In this document: positions 50,668 to 58,960 of the stretch, piece after piece | Position numbering within the stretch: position 1 is the stretch's first letter | How the letters are laid out: each line of letters starts with the position of its first letter | Translations under genes and position numbers: made by a program | Origin: Aquirufa lenticrescens | Lineage (GTDB): Bacteria; Bacteroidota; Bacteroidia; Cytophagales; Spirosomataceae | NCBI RefSeq assembly: GCF_019916085.1 | Contig: NZ_CP049834.1 | Coordinates: forward strand, 1,874,501 to 1,938,500 | Direction: 5' to 3' | DNA: 64,000 nt | The notes under the pieces: generated by a model | What the model was told of the DNA's origin: nothing | Databases searched by the model: none | What the model saw: the letters and a program-made list of their open reading frames with translations, nothing else

Positions 50668-51111
50668 ATGAAGCCCATTTTCTTCTTTTTTGTCCTGTTT
50701 TTTCAGCTGTCAGCGCAAGCCTTTCAAGGCACGCAGGAGAAAATCCAACGCTACAAACCCTTCATTGATTCCTTGTCTCTAGTCTACGGGATTCCTTCGA
50801 AATTAATTATTGGGGTAGGGATCTGTGAATCCGGTTTTGGCCAGTCTAAACAATCCATTAAACAAAATAATTACTTTGGGTTACGCGGTAAATACGTGCG
50901 TAAAAAGAAGTCGAGTTTTAAACATTATGCGAGGCCAGAGGATAGCATGGTAGATTTTTGTGAGGTTTTGGCTAGCAAAAAATACTACACAAATTTGAAA
51001 GGGAATCCTGATCCGATGAAGTGGACGCGAGCAATGGCGAAGGCGCGTTATGCGGCGAATGCGAAACGCTGGATTCGGTTAATGAAAAAATCCTTTACGT
51101 TGATTGATTAG
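50668..51111 (+). CDS. Exported glucosaminidase-type murein hydrolase
   Basis: A signal peptide (MKPIFFFFVLFFQLSAQAF) precedes a small glucosaminidase (lysozyme-subfamily 2, GH73-like) domain: ICESGFGQSKQSIKQNNYFGLRG, with the catalytic Glu in the first half, broken here as ICESGFGQS and NNYFGLRG. The domain is followed by YRPEDSMVDF-like text (ARPEDSMVDFCEVLASKKYY), a family feature. It should cut peptidoglycan or a similar glycan in the periplasm. It is immediately followed by a GDSL gene whose ATG directly follows its stop. Confidence 0.82.
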   Translation: MKPIFFFFVLFFQLSAQAFQGTQEKIQRYKPFIDSLSLVYGIPSKLIIGVGICESGFGQSKQSIKQNNYFGLRGKYVRKKKSSFKHYARPEDSMVDFCEVLASKKYYTNLKGNPDPMKWTRAMAKARYAANAKRWIRLMKKSFTLID

Positions 51112-51963
51112 ATGAAAAGGTTTTATCTGTTTTGGGCGGCTCTTTGTTTTATTTTAGCGTGTTCTGCGCTGTATTTGTACAGTTATATCCCCAGCACGTA
51201 TTTACTTGCGGATCAAGAAATCAAGAAGTTATTTGAGATAGAAAAACCCGTGGAGCAGGTTTCGGAAATTATCACGGTAGCGAAAATTGACACGATTCCC
51301 ACGTATGTCGTCCCTTCAGATACAGCCCAAATGGTCTATTCTGCCATTCCTGAGCCTATTTTGCCGGACTCTAGTGTGGATGATTCCACGCAGCATCGGG
51401 TGCTTTTAATAGGGGACTCGGAAGCCGGAGGGATGAAAAATGTGTTGAATGATTATTGCCAAAGCAACGGCCACAAACTCGTCGCCACCGTCGAATGGGC
51501 TTCAGCCACTTCCTTGAACTTTGCGAAATCCGATACGATTTCCAAGATTATCAAACGCTACCGTCCCACTTTCGTTTTCGTTCTTTTCGGTCTAAATGAA
51601 GTCCTAGCGAAGGATTATTCAACGCGTAAAAACCTCGCAAAAAGTTTTCATAAACGCCTGAACGGCCTTCCGTATGCTTGGATAGGACCTACGAATTGGG
51701 GTTATGATTATGTCGTTTCTGATGCTTTTCAAGCGGCGGCTGATTCCGCTGCCTTTTTCTCGTCTAAGCATTTAGTTTTACCTAAAGCGACTGATGGCAG
51801 ACATCCTTCTTTGTCGGGATACCGCATTTGGATGGGAAATGTGGCGAATTGGTTACAGGAATCGAGTCGTTGGAAGATACGGATGATGCCGCCAGAGCGG
51901 TTTGGCTATCCGAAAAAATACAAAGCAATTGTGTTAAATGCAGCAGATTATAGAGGTTATTAA
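51112..51963 (+). CDS. Membrane-anchored SGNH/GDSL-type hydrolase or acyltransferase
   Basis: The 283-residue protein starts with an N-terminal hydrophobic anchor (FYLFWAALCFILACSALYLY; a lipobox is possible but unclear). The SGNH domain has VLLIGDSEAGGM (Ser), FGLNEVL (Asn), and GRHPSLSGYR (His), so the catalytic blocks are present. With an MBOAT protein directly downstream (26-base overlap), it may transfer acyl groups to a surface glycan rather than hydrolyse them. Confidence 0.82.
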   Translation: MKRFYLFWAALCFILACSALYLYSYIPSTYLLADQEIKKLFEIEKPVEQVSEIITVAKIDTIPTYVVPSDTAQMVYSAIPEPILPDSSVDDSTQHRVLLIGDSEAGGMKNVLNDYCQSNGHKLVATVEWASATSLNFAKSDTISKIIKRYRPTFVFVLFGLNEVLAKDYSTRKNLAKSFHKRLNGLPYAWIGPTNWGYDYVVSDAFQAAADSAAFFSSKHLVLPKATDGRHPSLSGYRIWMGNVANWLQESSRWKIRMMPPERFGYPKKYKAIVLNAADYRGY

Positions 51964-53431
51964 GCAGGCGTTTGGGTCGATCCCCTTTGAGCAGCTCCTT
52001 CGTGAATACCTGCTGTATTCCACGAAAGAGCCCTGGTTTTTTACGGAGTTTTCGTTCCTATTTACATTCGGGATTTTTCTCTTTTTCTATGCGCTCCTTT
52101 TTACCCAAAATGCCCTGCGCAAAATCTATTTAATCGCTTTTAGTTTATTCTTTTATTATAAATCGAGCGGCCCTTTTTTAGCCCTATTTGTATTCCAAAT
52201 CGTAGTTGATTTCCTTTTCGCTCGTAGAATAGAACGGGCTGAAGGCAACTCAAAGCAAATTTGGATGAGCGTCGCCGTTCTGTTTAGCCTTTCTTTCTTG
52301 CTATATTTTAAGTACCCTAACTTCCTTTTAGAGAACACGAATTGGCTCTTATTGACGCATTTCGAACCAGTAGATTTGTTTCTTCCCATTGGGATTTCCT
52401 TTTATACCTTTCAGTCGATTTCCTATATTGTGGACGTGTACCGCGGAGAGATTCGGTCCTCCAAAAGCTTCCTCGATTATGCTTTTTACATGACCTTTTT
52501 TCCACACTTGGTGGCGGGTCCCATTGTTCGGGCGAAGGATTTTTTAGGCCAAATAAATTCCCCAGAAAACCTGGATGCTCGCCGCTACAAAGAAAGTTTG
52601 TTTCGGATTGTGACTGGACTGATCAAGAAATTATTGATTGCAGATTACCTGGGAAAATACGTGGATATGGTATTTGAAAACCCAGCCTTTTATACGGGAG
52701 GGGAGAATCTGTTGGGTGCTTTGGCCTATAGCTTCCAGATCTATTTTGACTTTTCTGGCTATTCCGATATCGCTATTGGATTAGCTTTGCTGTTAGGTTA
52801 TCGCTTGAAGGAGAATTTTGAAAATCCGTATGGATCCTCGAATGTGACCGAATTTTGGCGCAAATGGCATATTTCACTCTCCACTTGGCTTCGTGATTAC
52901 GTCTACATCCCGTTAGGTGGAAATAGAAAAGGTACATTTAATACCTTTCTTTTTTTGTTGATCACGATGTTAGTAGGTGGTTTTTGGCATGGGGCTAGTT
53001 GGCAATTTGTTTGCTGGGGAGCAGCACACGGATTAGCGCTGGCACTTCACAAAGCGGTTCACAAGCACCTTCCGGAAGGCAAATGGATGGACTTTATGGG
53101 CGGTATTTTTACGTTCAGCTTTGTTACGTTCTGTTGGATTTTCTTCCGAGCGCGTGATTTCGATACGGCTGTGTTAATGCTGAATCAAATGGCCATAGCG
53201 ACTTCGGAAGCTGATTTTGTTGGTTTTTGGTTTTCTCGGAATGAACTGGCTATTTTGCTCGTGACCCTTTTAGCTTGGACTTTAATTCCTGGAGATTGGA
53301 AGCGAAAAGCATTTGAAGGAACATTTTATGTGCCATCCTTCTTTTGGTTTTTCATCTTATTAGCAGCCCTACAATTAATCATTCAATTCCGAGACACCTT
53401 AGTGCAACCCTTTATTTACTTTCAATTTTGA
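51938..53431 (+). CDS. MBOAT O-acyltransferase, AlgI-like
   Basis: The 497-residue protein is predicted to have about 11-12 membrane helices. The MBOAT signatures LPIGISFYTFQSISYIVDVYRG (broken as LPIGISFYTFQS and YIVDVYRG), the segment FDFSGYSDIAIGLALLLGY, and GGFWHGASWQFVCWGAAHG with the catalytic His are visible. Members move acetyl groups across the inner membrane for alginate, peptidoglycan or teichoic acid acylation. It overlaps the upstream SGNH gene by 26 bases and the downstream one by 4 bases if that gene starts at TTG 53428. Confidence 0.93.
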   Translation: MQQIIEVIKQAFGSIPFEQLLREYLLYSTKEPWFFTEFSFLFTFGIFLFFYALLFTQNALRKIYLIAFSLFFYYKSSGPFLALFVFQIVVDFLFARRIERAEGNSKQIWMSVAVLFSLSFLLYFKYPNFLLENTNWLLLTHFEPVDLFLPIGISFYTFQSISYIVDVYRGEIRSSKSFLDYAFYMTFFPHLVAGPIVRAKDFLGQINSPENLDARRYKESLFRIVTGLIKKLLIADYLGKYVDMVFENPAFYTGGENLLGALAYSFQIYFDFSGYSDIAIGLALLLGYRLKENFENPYGSSNVTEFWRKWHISLSTWLRDYVYIPLGGNRKGTFNTFLFLLITMLVGGFWHGASWQFVCWGAAHGLALALHKAVHKHLPEGKWMDFMGGIFTFSFVTFCWIFFRARDFDTAVLMLNQMAIATSEADFVGFWFSRNELAILLVTLLAWTLIPGDWKRKAFEGTFYVPSFFWFFILLAALQLIIQFRDTLVQPFIYFQF

Positions 53432-54618
53432 GGCATCTATTTCTGCTTTTCTGGGTGTTATCGCTTCCTCTTTTTGCCAAAGTGGATTCCACCCAAGTCT
53501 GCCATTCTTGCAATGTCATTCGGCGGGATTCAGATGTAGCTGAATTAGCACCTAAATGGAAATCCGGAACATTAAAAGTTCTGCATCTTGGGGATTCCCA
53601 CGTACAAATTGGCCATTTTTCAAGCGAGATAAAACGGCTGTTAGGTGTTCAACAGGAAGGAATTCAATTCCCTTACAGCCTTGCTAAAAGCGTTGATGGC
53701 CGAGTCTTGAAGTCCAAAGCGAGTGGTCGCTGGGAAGGAACATCCATTCTAAAACCATCCGCTGGTTGGAATATTGGTTTAGCCGGTTATGCCGTTTCTA
53801 CGCGTGATAGTACCGCACAAATCACCTTTACTTTAAAGGATTCCCTGGCTAGGTTTAATCAGATTCGGGTTTGGACTAATTCAGATTCTTGTGCAATGAT
53901 TCCAGATGTAGGACCGGAATTTACTTTGGATAAACGTGGGCAAAGTGGAAACGTGGCCTATTGGGATTTTAAAAGCTATACGCCTGTAAGTCAATTTACC
54001 CTAGCTCTTCAAAAAAGCGCTTCAAATCAAGATGAGTTTACCCTACACGGGGTGGAGGTTTTGTCCAATGTAACCAGTATCGATTACCAAGATTTAGGCG
54101 TGGCTGGAGCGCAGTTTACGCATTTGAAATCTCGTGGGAATGTAGATTTGGACCAAATTGAACTCCTAAAGCCGGATCTACTGATCTGTTCCTTTGGAAC
54201 CAATGAAGCCTATAATGCAAACTGGAATCTGGCAACCTACCGCCAGGCACTTGTCGAATTTATGCAAGAAGTGAAGTCCAAATCCCCCGGAACCGTTTTT
54301 CTATTTACTAGTCCACCAGATACGCGAAGTCAAAAACGCATCCCCAAATTTCAGCAAGAGGTCGTTCAAATCTTGTCTGATTTGCCTGCAGCCTATTATG
54401 ATTTGAATCAGGTGATGGGTGGTTTTGGTTCAAGTGCAGAATGGGTAAAAAATGGTTGTTTTCTGAAGGATCAATTGCATTTAACGAAAGAAGGGTACCA
54501 GTTGCAGGCTAAACTTTTTGTTTTGGCCTTATTCAAATCCTGGGGAGAATCTGCCGCCTCCGAAATTTTACAAAATCAGGTCAATCAGCACACAGTCAGC
54601 ATCGGAATTCCTAAATAA
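53428..54618 (+). CDS. Exported SGNH/GDSL-type protein, second of the pair
   Basis: The first plausible start is TTG 53428, overlapping the MBOAT stop (TTGA) and giving a signal peptide (RHLFLLFWVLSLPLFAKV); the ATG at 53344 would bury it. SGNH blocks are LHLGDSHVQIGHF (Ser), CSFGTNEAY (Gly/Asn) and DQLHLTKEGYQ (Asp/His). A beta-sandwich insert lies between the first and second blocks, as in AlgX-like and PatB-like acyltransferases. It probably attaches the acyl group that MBOAT exports. It ends 32 bases before the Gfo/Idh gene. Confidence 0.8.
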   Translation: MRHLFLLFWVLSLPLFAKVDSTQVCHSCNVIRRDSDVAELAPKWKSGTLKVLHLGDSHVQIGHFSSEIKRLLGVQQEGIQFPYSLAKSVDGRVLKSKASGRWEGTSILKPSAGWNIGLAGYAVSTRDSTAQITFTLKDSLARFNQIRVWTNSDSCAMIPDVGPEFTLDKRGQSGNVAYWDFKSYTPVSQFTLALQKSASNQDEFTLHGVEVLSNVTSIDYQDLGVAGAQFTHLKSRGNVDLDQIELLKPDLLICSFGTNEAYNANWNLATYRQALVEFMQEVKSKSPGTVFLFTSPPDTRSQKRIPKFQQEVVQILSDLPAAYYDLNQVMGGFGSSAEWVKNGCFLKDQLHLTKEGYQLQAKLFVLALFKSWGESAASEILQNQVNQHTVSIGIPK

Positions 54619-54650
54619 TTCCTATATTTAGTGCAAAACCTGTTTAATCT

Positions 54651-55907
54651 ATGTCAGTTTCAAGAAGGAAATTTATAGGACAATCTGTTCTAGGTTTGGC
54701 TGCATTTAGCATCGTGCCACGCCACGTATTAGGAAAGGGCTTTTTAGCCCCATCTGATCAATTAACCAAAGCGATTATTGGGACCGGAGGAATGGGGCGG
54801 GGGCACATACCTTATGCAGGAACGCGAGTAGTTGCGCTATGTGATGTGGACAAGAAAAACCTACAGCTTGGATTAGATAAAGTAGAAAAAGGAGTAAAAT
54901 CATTTCACGATTACCGGGAGATGATTCAGTTGCCAGAAGTCGATATTGTACACGTGGCCACTCCGCCTCATTGGCATGGAATTATGGCGGCAGATGCGGC
55001 AAGAGCAGGAAAAGATATTTGGTGTGAGAAACCGATGACACGTACGATCGGGGAGGGTAAACGCCTCAAAGAAGCCGTTCAGCAGCATGGACGAATTTTT
55101 AGGCTTAATACCTGGTTCCGCTTTGAAGGCAACTTCTATGGAATGAATACAACCGTAAAACCAATGAAAAAGGTGGTCGATTCTGGGCTATTGGGCTGGC
55201 CATTGAAGTTTACAGTGAGTAAGCATACCGGTTTTGATTGGAAATTTTACTGGGTAGGGAAAACGGATTTGACGCCGCAACCGGTGCCTTTGGAATTAGA
55301 TTACGAAAGTTGGTTAGGGCCAGCGCCCTATAAACCTTATAACGTTCACCGTACCCACCAAACCTTCCGCGGCTATTGGGATTACGATGGAGGTGCGCTA
55401 GGAGATATGGGGCAACATTATTTGGACCCGATACAATACATGCTGGGAAAAGATAACGAGTCGCCGGTGTACATCGAAGTGGATGCGCCTGTGCAAGATA
55501 AAGACGCCGTGGGTATCTTTAATCGCATTACCTATACGTATGCAGATGGATGCCAAATCGTGTTAGACGGCGAAGCCAAAGACGAAAAAGTCGCTTACAT
55601 CGAAGGCCCTAAAGGGAAATTGTACCGCAATATGCAGTCGGATATTCCGGATTTGGCAAAAAAACTAGCCGAATTCCCGGATCCCGTGATGCAACAAACG
55701 GATTTCGTTGATTCTGTCAAAAATCGTAAGAAATTTGCCTTGAATGAGGAAAATGGACACCGTTCTTGCACCTTAATTAACCTGGGTTTAATCGCGATGC
55801 GCGTGCACCGCAACTTGAAATTTGACCCCATCAATCAAGTCATTGTGGGGGACGATGAGGCAAATCGCCTAATGGATCAACCGATGCGCGCACCTTATAT
55901 TTTATAA
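54651..55907 (+). CDS. Tat-exported Gfo/Idh/MocA oxidoreductase
   Basis: A twin-arginine signal (MSVSRRKFIGQSVLGLAAF) precedes a Rossmann domain with IIGTGGMGRGH and VALCDVDKKN, the dinucleotide site, followed by the CEKPMTRT motif (catalytic Lys) and a beta-sheet domain with GGALGDMGQHYLDP (His). It is a glucose-fructose-oxidoreductase-like enzyme that would carry a tightly bound NAD(P) folded in the cytoplasm. The substrate is probably a sugar or sugar alcohol. It lies 4 bases before the DUF1080 gene. Confidence 0.9.
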   Translation: MSVSRRKFIGQSVLGLAAFSIVPRHVLGKGFLAPSDQLTKAIIGTGGMGRGHIPYAGTRVVALCDVDKKNLQLGLDKVEKGVKSFHDYREMIQLPEVDIVHVATPPHWHGIMAADAARAGKDIWCEKPMTRTIGEGKRLKEAVQQHGRIFRLNTWFRFEGNFYGMNTTVKPMKKVVDSGLLGWPLKFTVSKHTGFDWKFYWVGKTDLTPQPVPLELDYESWLGPAPYKPYNVHRTHQTFRGYWDYDGGALGDMGQHYLDPIQYMLGKDNESPVYIEVDAPVQDKDAVGIFNRITYTYADGCQIVLDGEAKDEKVAYIEGPKGKLYRNMQSDIPDLAKKLAEFPDPVMQQTDFVDSVKNRKKFALNEENGHRSCTLINLGLIAMRVHRNLKFDPINQVIVGDDEANRLMDQPMRAPYIL

Positions 55908-55911
55908 AACG

Positions 55912-58494
55912 ATGAAATATCTATTCCTATTTTTATTGATTGGTACCACGGTGTTCGCGCAAGACGCGAGCCGCGTGGAACAAAATCGCCTCCGTTCTCT
56001 AGCAGAGAAAGGCGACTTTTCTAGCTTGAAATCCTCGGCTTATGTCCTAAAAGGCGCCTATGATCCCACGCAAGTGACGGAATCCTATATCCAAGCCATC
56101 TCGAAAAACAGAGCGGAATTGCTGGCCTATTTGGCGATTGGTTTGACGGAAAACGCGGAGATGAAAACCATGGCTCATTTGGATGCAGCGGTTTGGTTAC
56201 AGCGTTACGCAGCAGCAAGACCTCAGGTGATGGCGTTTATTTTGAAGAACTATTTAAGTGCGCCGCGCGATTTTCAGCTTTTGAAAGCGGCAAGTAAATC
56301 TTGGGATGCCACGCACGCTCAAGCGTTTGTAAAAGCGGTAGGTACCTATAAAGCTGCATGGGCTGTTCCGGCAATGCCTTCGGGTTTTACCAAGGAAAAA
56401 GCCTTGGCTTTGTTGCAAGTGGGCGGCGTAAATAATCTGGCGACTGTGTGGGCCCTATTAGCCTCATCTACAGAATCGACGCTTGAAATAGCCGATTTTT
56501 GTACATATCTTAAGGCAAATGACTTCTTCAAAAAGGCTTTAGCGAACTATGAAAATGCCAGTCTAGCTCAAAAATCAGTATTGTTTGTGTATGGATCTTC
56601 GCGTCAATGGCCTGAGGTGAAACCTTTGGTTTGGCGATCTGTTCAGTCGAATGCCGTAACTCGCGCAGTTGGATTCTATGCCTTACCTTATTGGGTATCG
56701 GTAGCAGATTTTGATATTATCGCGGGCAAATTAGGGAATGCTGATTTAGCTAATGAAGTGAAATCGTTGCAACAGGCAATGGCTCAAATCACTCGACAAG
56801 ATGGCACGTTAAATAGCAAAATTACTGCCTTCGCTCTGCAGGCTACTCAAAAAGCGAATTGGATTCCTTTCGTACAAGAAGTGGAAAACCTAGGTTGGTT
56901 GTATGCAGAAGCTAAGAAAACGAAAAACGAAGAGGCTATTCGTGCTTTCGCACGGATCAATGCGAAGTTGTTTAAAAATGTAGATCAACAGGTTTTGAAC
57001 TACCGCAATGCGTTGGATTTAACGGCTAACTTGGAGACGCGGGAGCAGATTTTTAAGGGTTTGGCAAAATGTAATTCACTTTCAGCGATGCGTACGCTTT
57101 ACCTCGGATTACAAGATCCTAATGTTCGCCAATACGCAGCAGATGGTTTAGCGACTCTCTATCTGGCTAATCCAGATTTCAGAGGTCAAATGACGAAGGA
57201 GTGGGTGCAAGAAGTGTTTTGGCAAATAGCTGATCCTGCGGTTCGCGAGAAACTGAATGATGCTTTTAAAATCGCTGATCGTGGATTTTACACGATGTAC
57301 AATGGACAAGATTTACGTGGTTGGAAGGGACTTGTAGCGAATCCAGTGAAGCGCAGAACAATGTCTGCTGATACATTGGCTTTGTTACAAGTAAAAGCGG
57401 ATGAAGTTATGCGCTCAGGATGGGAAGCGAAAGGAGAGGAGCTGCATTTTACAGGGCATGGTGACAATTTGTGTTCGGTGAAAGACTACCAAGATTTTGA
57501 AATGTATGTCGATTGGAAAATCGAAAAGGACGGAGATGCCGGTATTTATTTGAGGGGATCTCCTCAGGTGCAGATTTGGGACATTTCACGTACAAATGTG
57601 GGAGCGCAGGTAGGTTCTGGAGGTTTATACAATAACCAAATCAATCCACGCAATCCCTTGAAAGTGGCGGATAATCCGATTAATGAATGGAATACCTTCC
57701 GCATCATCATGAAAGGCGAGCGGGTAACGGTATACCTAAATGGCGAATTAGTGGTGAATGACGTACTTTTAGAAAATTATTGGGATCGCAAAATTCCGAT
57801 TTTTGTCAAAGACGCGATAGAATTGCAAGCCCACGGGAATCACATCGTTTACCGTAATATTTATGTAAAGGAATTAAAGCCATCGACAGCCTATGTGGCT
57901 CCAGAAGCAGACTTTACTGCCTTATTTGATGGTTCCTCTTTATTTAATTGGACCGGAAATACGACGGACTATTTCCCATCTAACGGTGAATTAGTGGTGG
58001 ATCCGACCCGTGGAGGAAAGGGTAATTTGTATACCAAAAAAGAATACGGTGATTTCCATCTCAAATTCGATTTTCAATTAACGCCTGGGGCTAATAATGG
58101 CTTAGGCATTCGCGCACCTTTAGAGGGAGATGCGGCTTATGTGGGGATGGAATTGCAGATTTTGGACAATACAGCGCCTATTTATGCGAAACTTCAACCC
58201 TATCAATACCACGGTTCCGTTTACGGAATCATTCCGGCGAAGCAAGGTTTTTTAAAACCGGTGGGAGAGTGGAACGAAGAAGAGGTAATCGCTCAAGGAA
58301 ATAAAATCAAAGTAATTTTAAATGGAGAAGTTATTCTAGACGGGGATATCGCGCTGGCTACAAAAGACGGTACGGCTGATCACAAAGAACATCCAGGATT
58401 GTTAAACAAATCAGGTCATATTGGGTTTTTAGGACATGGTTCTCCTTTGAAATTTAGAAATATTAGAATTAAAGAATTGATCAAGAAAAAATAG
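55912..58494 (+). CDS. Exported protein with two DUF1080 (3-keto-disaccharide hydrolase-type) domains
   Basis: A signal peptide (MKYLFLFLLIGTTVFAQ) is followed by a HEAT-like helical region (about residues 20-445) and two DUF1080 concanavalin-like domains (about 455-655 and 665-860). The first shows YNGQDLRGWKG and IYLRGSPQVQIWD, the second LFDGSSLFNWTGN and NGLGIRAPLEG with VGMELQILD. Pfam names this family 3-keto-disaccharide hydrolase. Close coupling with an exported Gfo/Idh enzyme suggests oxidation of glycosides to 3-keto forms followed by cleavage. Confidence 0.85.
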   Translation: MKYLFLFLLIGTTVFAQDASRVEQNRLRSLAEKGDFSSLKSSAYVLKGAYDPTQVTESYIQAISKNRAELLAYLAIGLTENAEMKTMAHLDAAVWLQRYAAARPQVMAFILKNYLSAPRDFQLLKAASKSWDATHAQAFVKAVGTYKAAWAVPAMPSGFTKEKALALLQVGGVNNLATVWALLASSTESTLEIADFCTYLKANDFFKKALANYENASLAQKSVLFVYGSSRQWPEVKPLVWRSVQSNAVTRAVGFYALPYWVSVADFDIIAGKLGNADLANEVKSLQQAMAQITRQDGTLNSKITAFALQATQKANWIPFVQEVENLGWLYAEAKKTKNEEAIRAFARINAKLFKNVDQQVLNYRNALDLTANLETREQIFKGLAKCNSLSAMRTLYLGLQDPNVRQYAADGLATLYLANPDFRGQMTKEWVQEVFWQIADPAVREKLNDAFKIADRGFYTMYNGQDLRGWKGLVANPVKRRTMSADTLALLQVKADEVMRSGWEAKGEELHFTGHGDNLCSVKDYQDFEMYVDWKIEKDGDAGIYLRGSPQVQIWDISRTNVGAQVGSGGLYNNQINPRNPLKVADNPINEWNTFRIIMKGERVTVYLNGELVVNDVLLENYWDRKIPIFVKDAIELQAHGNHIVYRNIYVKELKPSTAYVAPEADFTALFDGSSLFNWTGNTTDYFPSNGELVVDPTRGGKGNLYTKKEYGDFHLKFDFQLTPGANNGLGIRAPLEGDAAYVGMELQILDNTAPIYAKLQPYQYHGSVYGIIPAKQGFLKPVGEWNEEEVIAQGNKIKVILNGEVILDGDIALATKDGTADHKEHPGLLNKSGHIGFLGHGSPLKFRNIRIKELIKKK

Positions 58495-58498
58495 AAAT

Positions 58499-58960
58499 AT
58501 GGCTATCAATTGCACAGTTAACAAGAAAAAGGTCTCTTTGGATATTGATCCAAACACCCCCTTATTATGGGCGCTTAGAGATCATTTGTCCCTTTTAGGA
58601 ACAAAGTATGGTTGTGGTATTGCTCAATGTGGAGCATGTACCGTTTGGGTGAATGGAGAACCAACGCGTTCTTGTGTATTGCCTATTTCTGCCGTGTCAA
58701 ACGCACAAATTACCACGATTGAAGGACTGGATCCTGCCGGAAAACACCCGGTTCAAGTGGCTTGGGATGAGCTGGATGTTCCTCAATGTGGTTATTGCCA
58801 AGCAGGTCAAATTATGACTGCTGCGGGTCTTTTGAAAAAGAATCCGCATCCCACAGATCAAGAAATTGTAGATGGAATGTCCGGCAATATTTGCCGTTGT
58901 GGTACTTATCACCGAATTCAAGAAGCCGTAAAATTAGCCTCTAAAAAGACCAAGAAATGA
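58499..58960 (+). CDS. 2Fe-2S small subunit of a molybdenum hydroxylase (IorA-like)
   Basis: The 153-residue protein has an N-terminal plant-type ferredoxin domain with GCGIAQCGACTVWVNG and RSC, and a C-terminal helical 2Fe-2S domain with QCGYCQAGQIM and GNICRCGTYHRI. This is the small subunit of xanthine-oxidase-family enzymes such as isoquinoline 1-oxidoreductase. It overlaps the large-subunit gene by 4 bases. Electrons would leave towards the respiratory chain. Confidence 0.93.
   Translation: MAINCTVNKKKVSLDIDPNTPLLWALRDHLSLLGTKYGCGIAQCGACTVWVNGEPTRSCVLPISAVSNAQITTIEGLDPAGKHPVQVAWDELDVPQCGYCQAGQIMTAAGLLKKNPHPTDQEIVDGMSGNICRCGTYHRIQEAVKLASKKTKK

Noticed and set aside
50668-53431. Alginate biosynthesis locus
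   Set aside because: The MBOAT is AlgI-like, but no alginate polymerase, epimerase or export genes are present; only acylation is supported.
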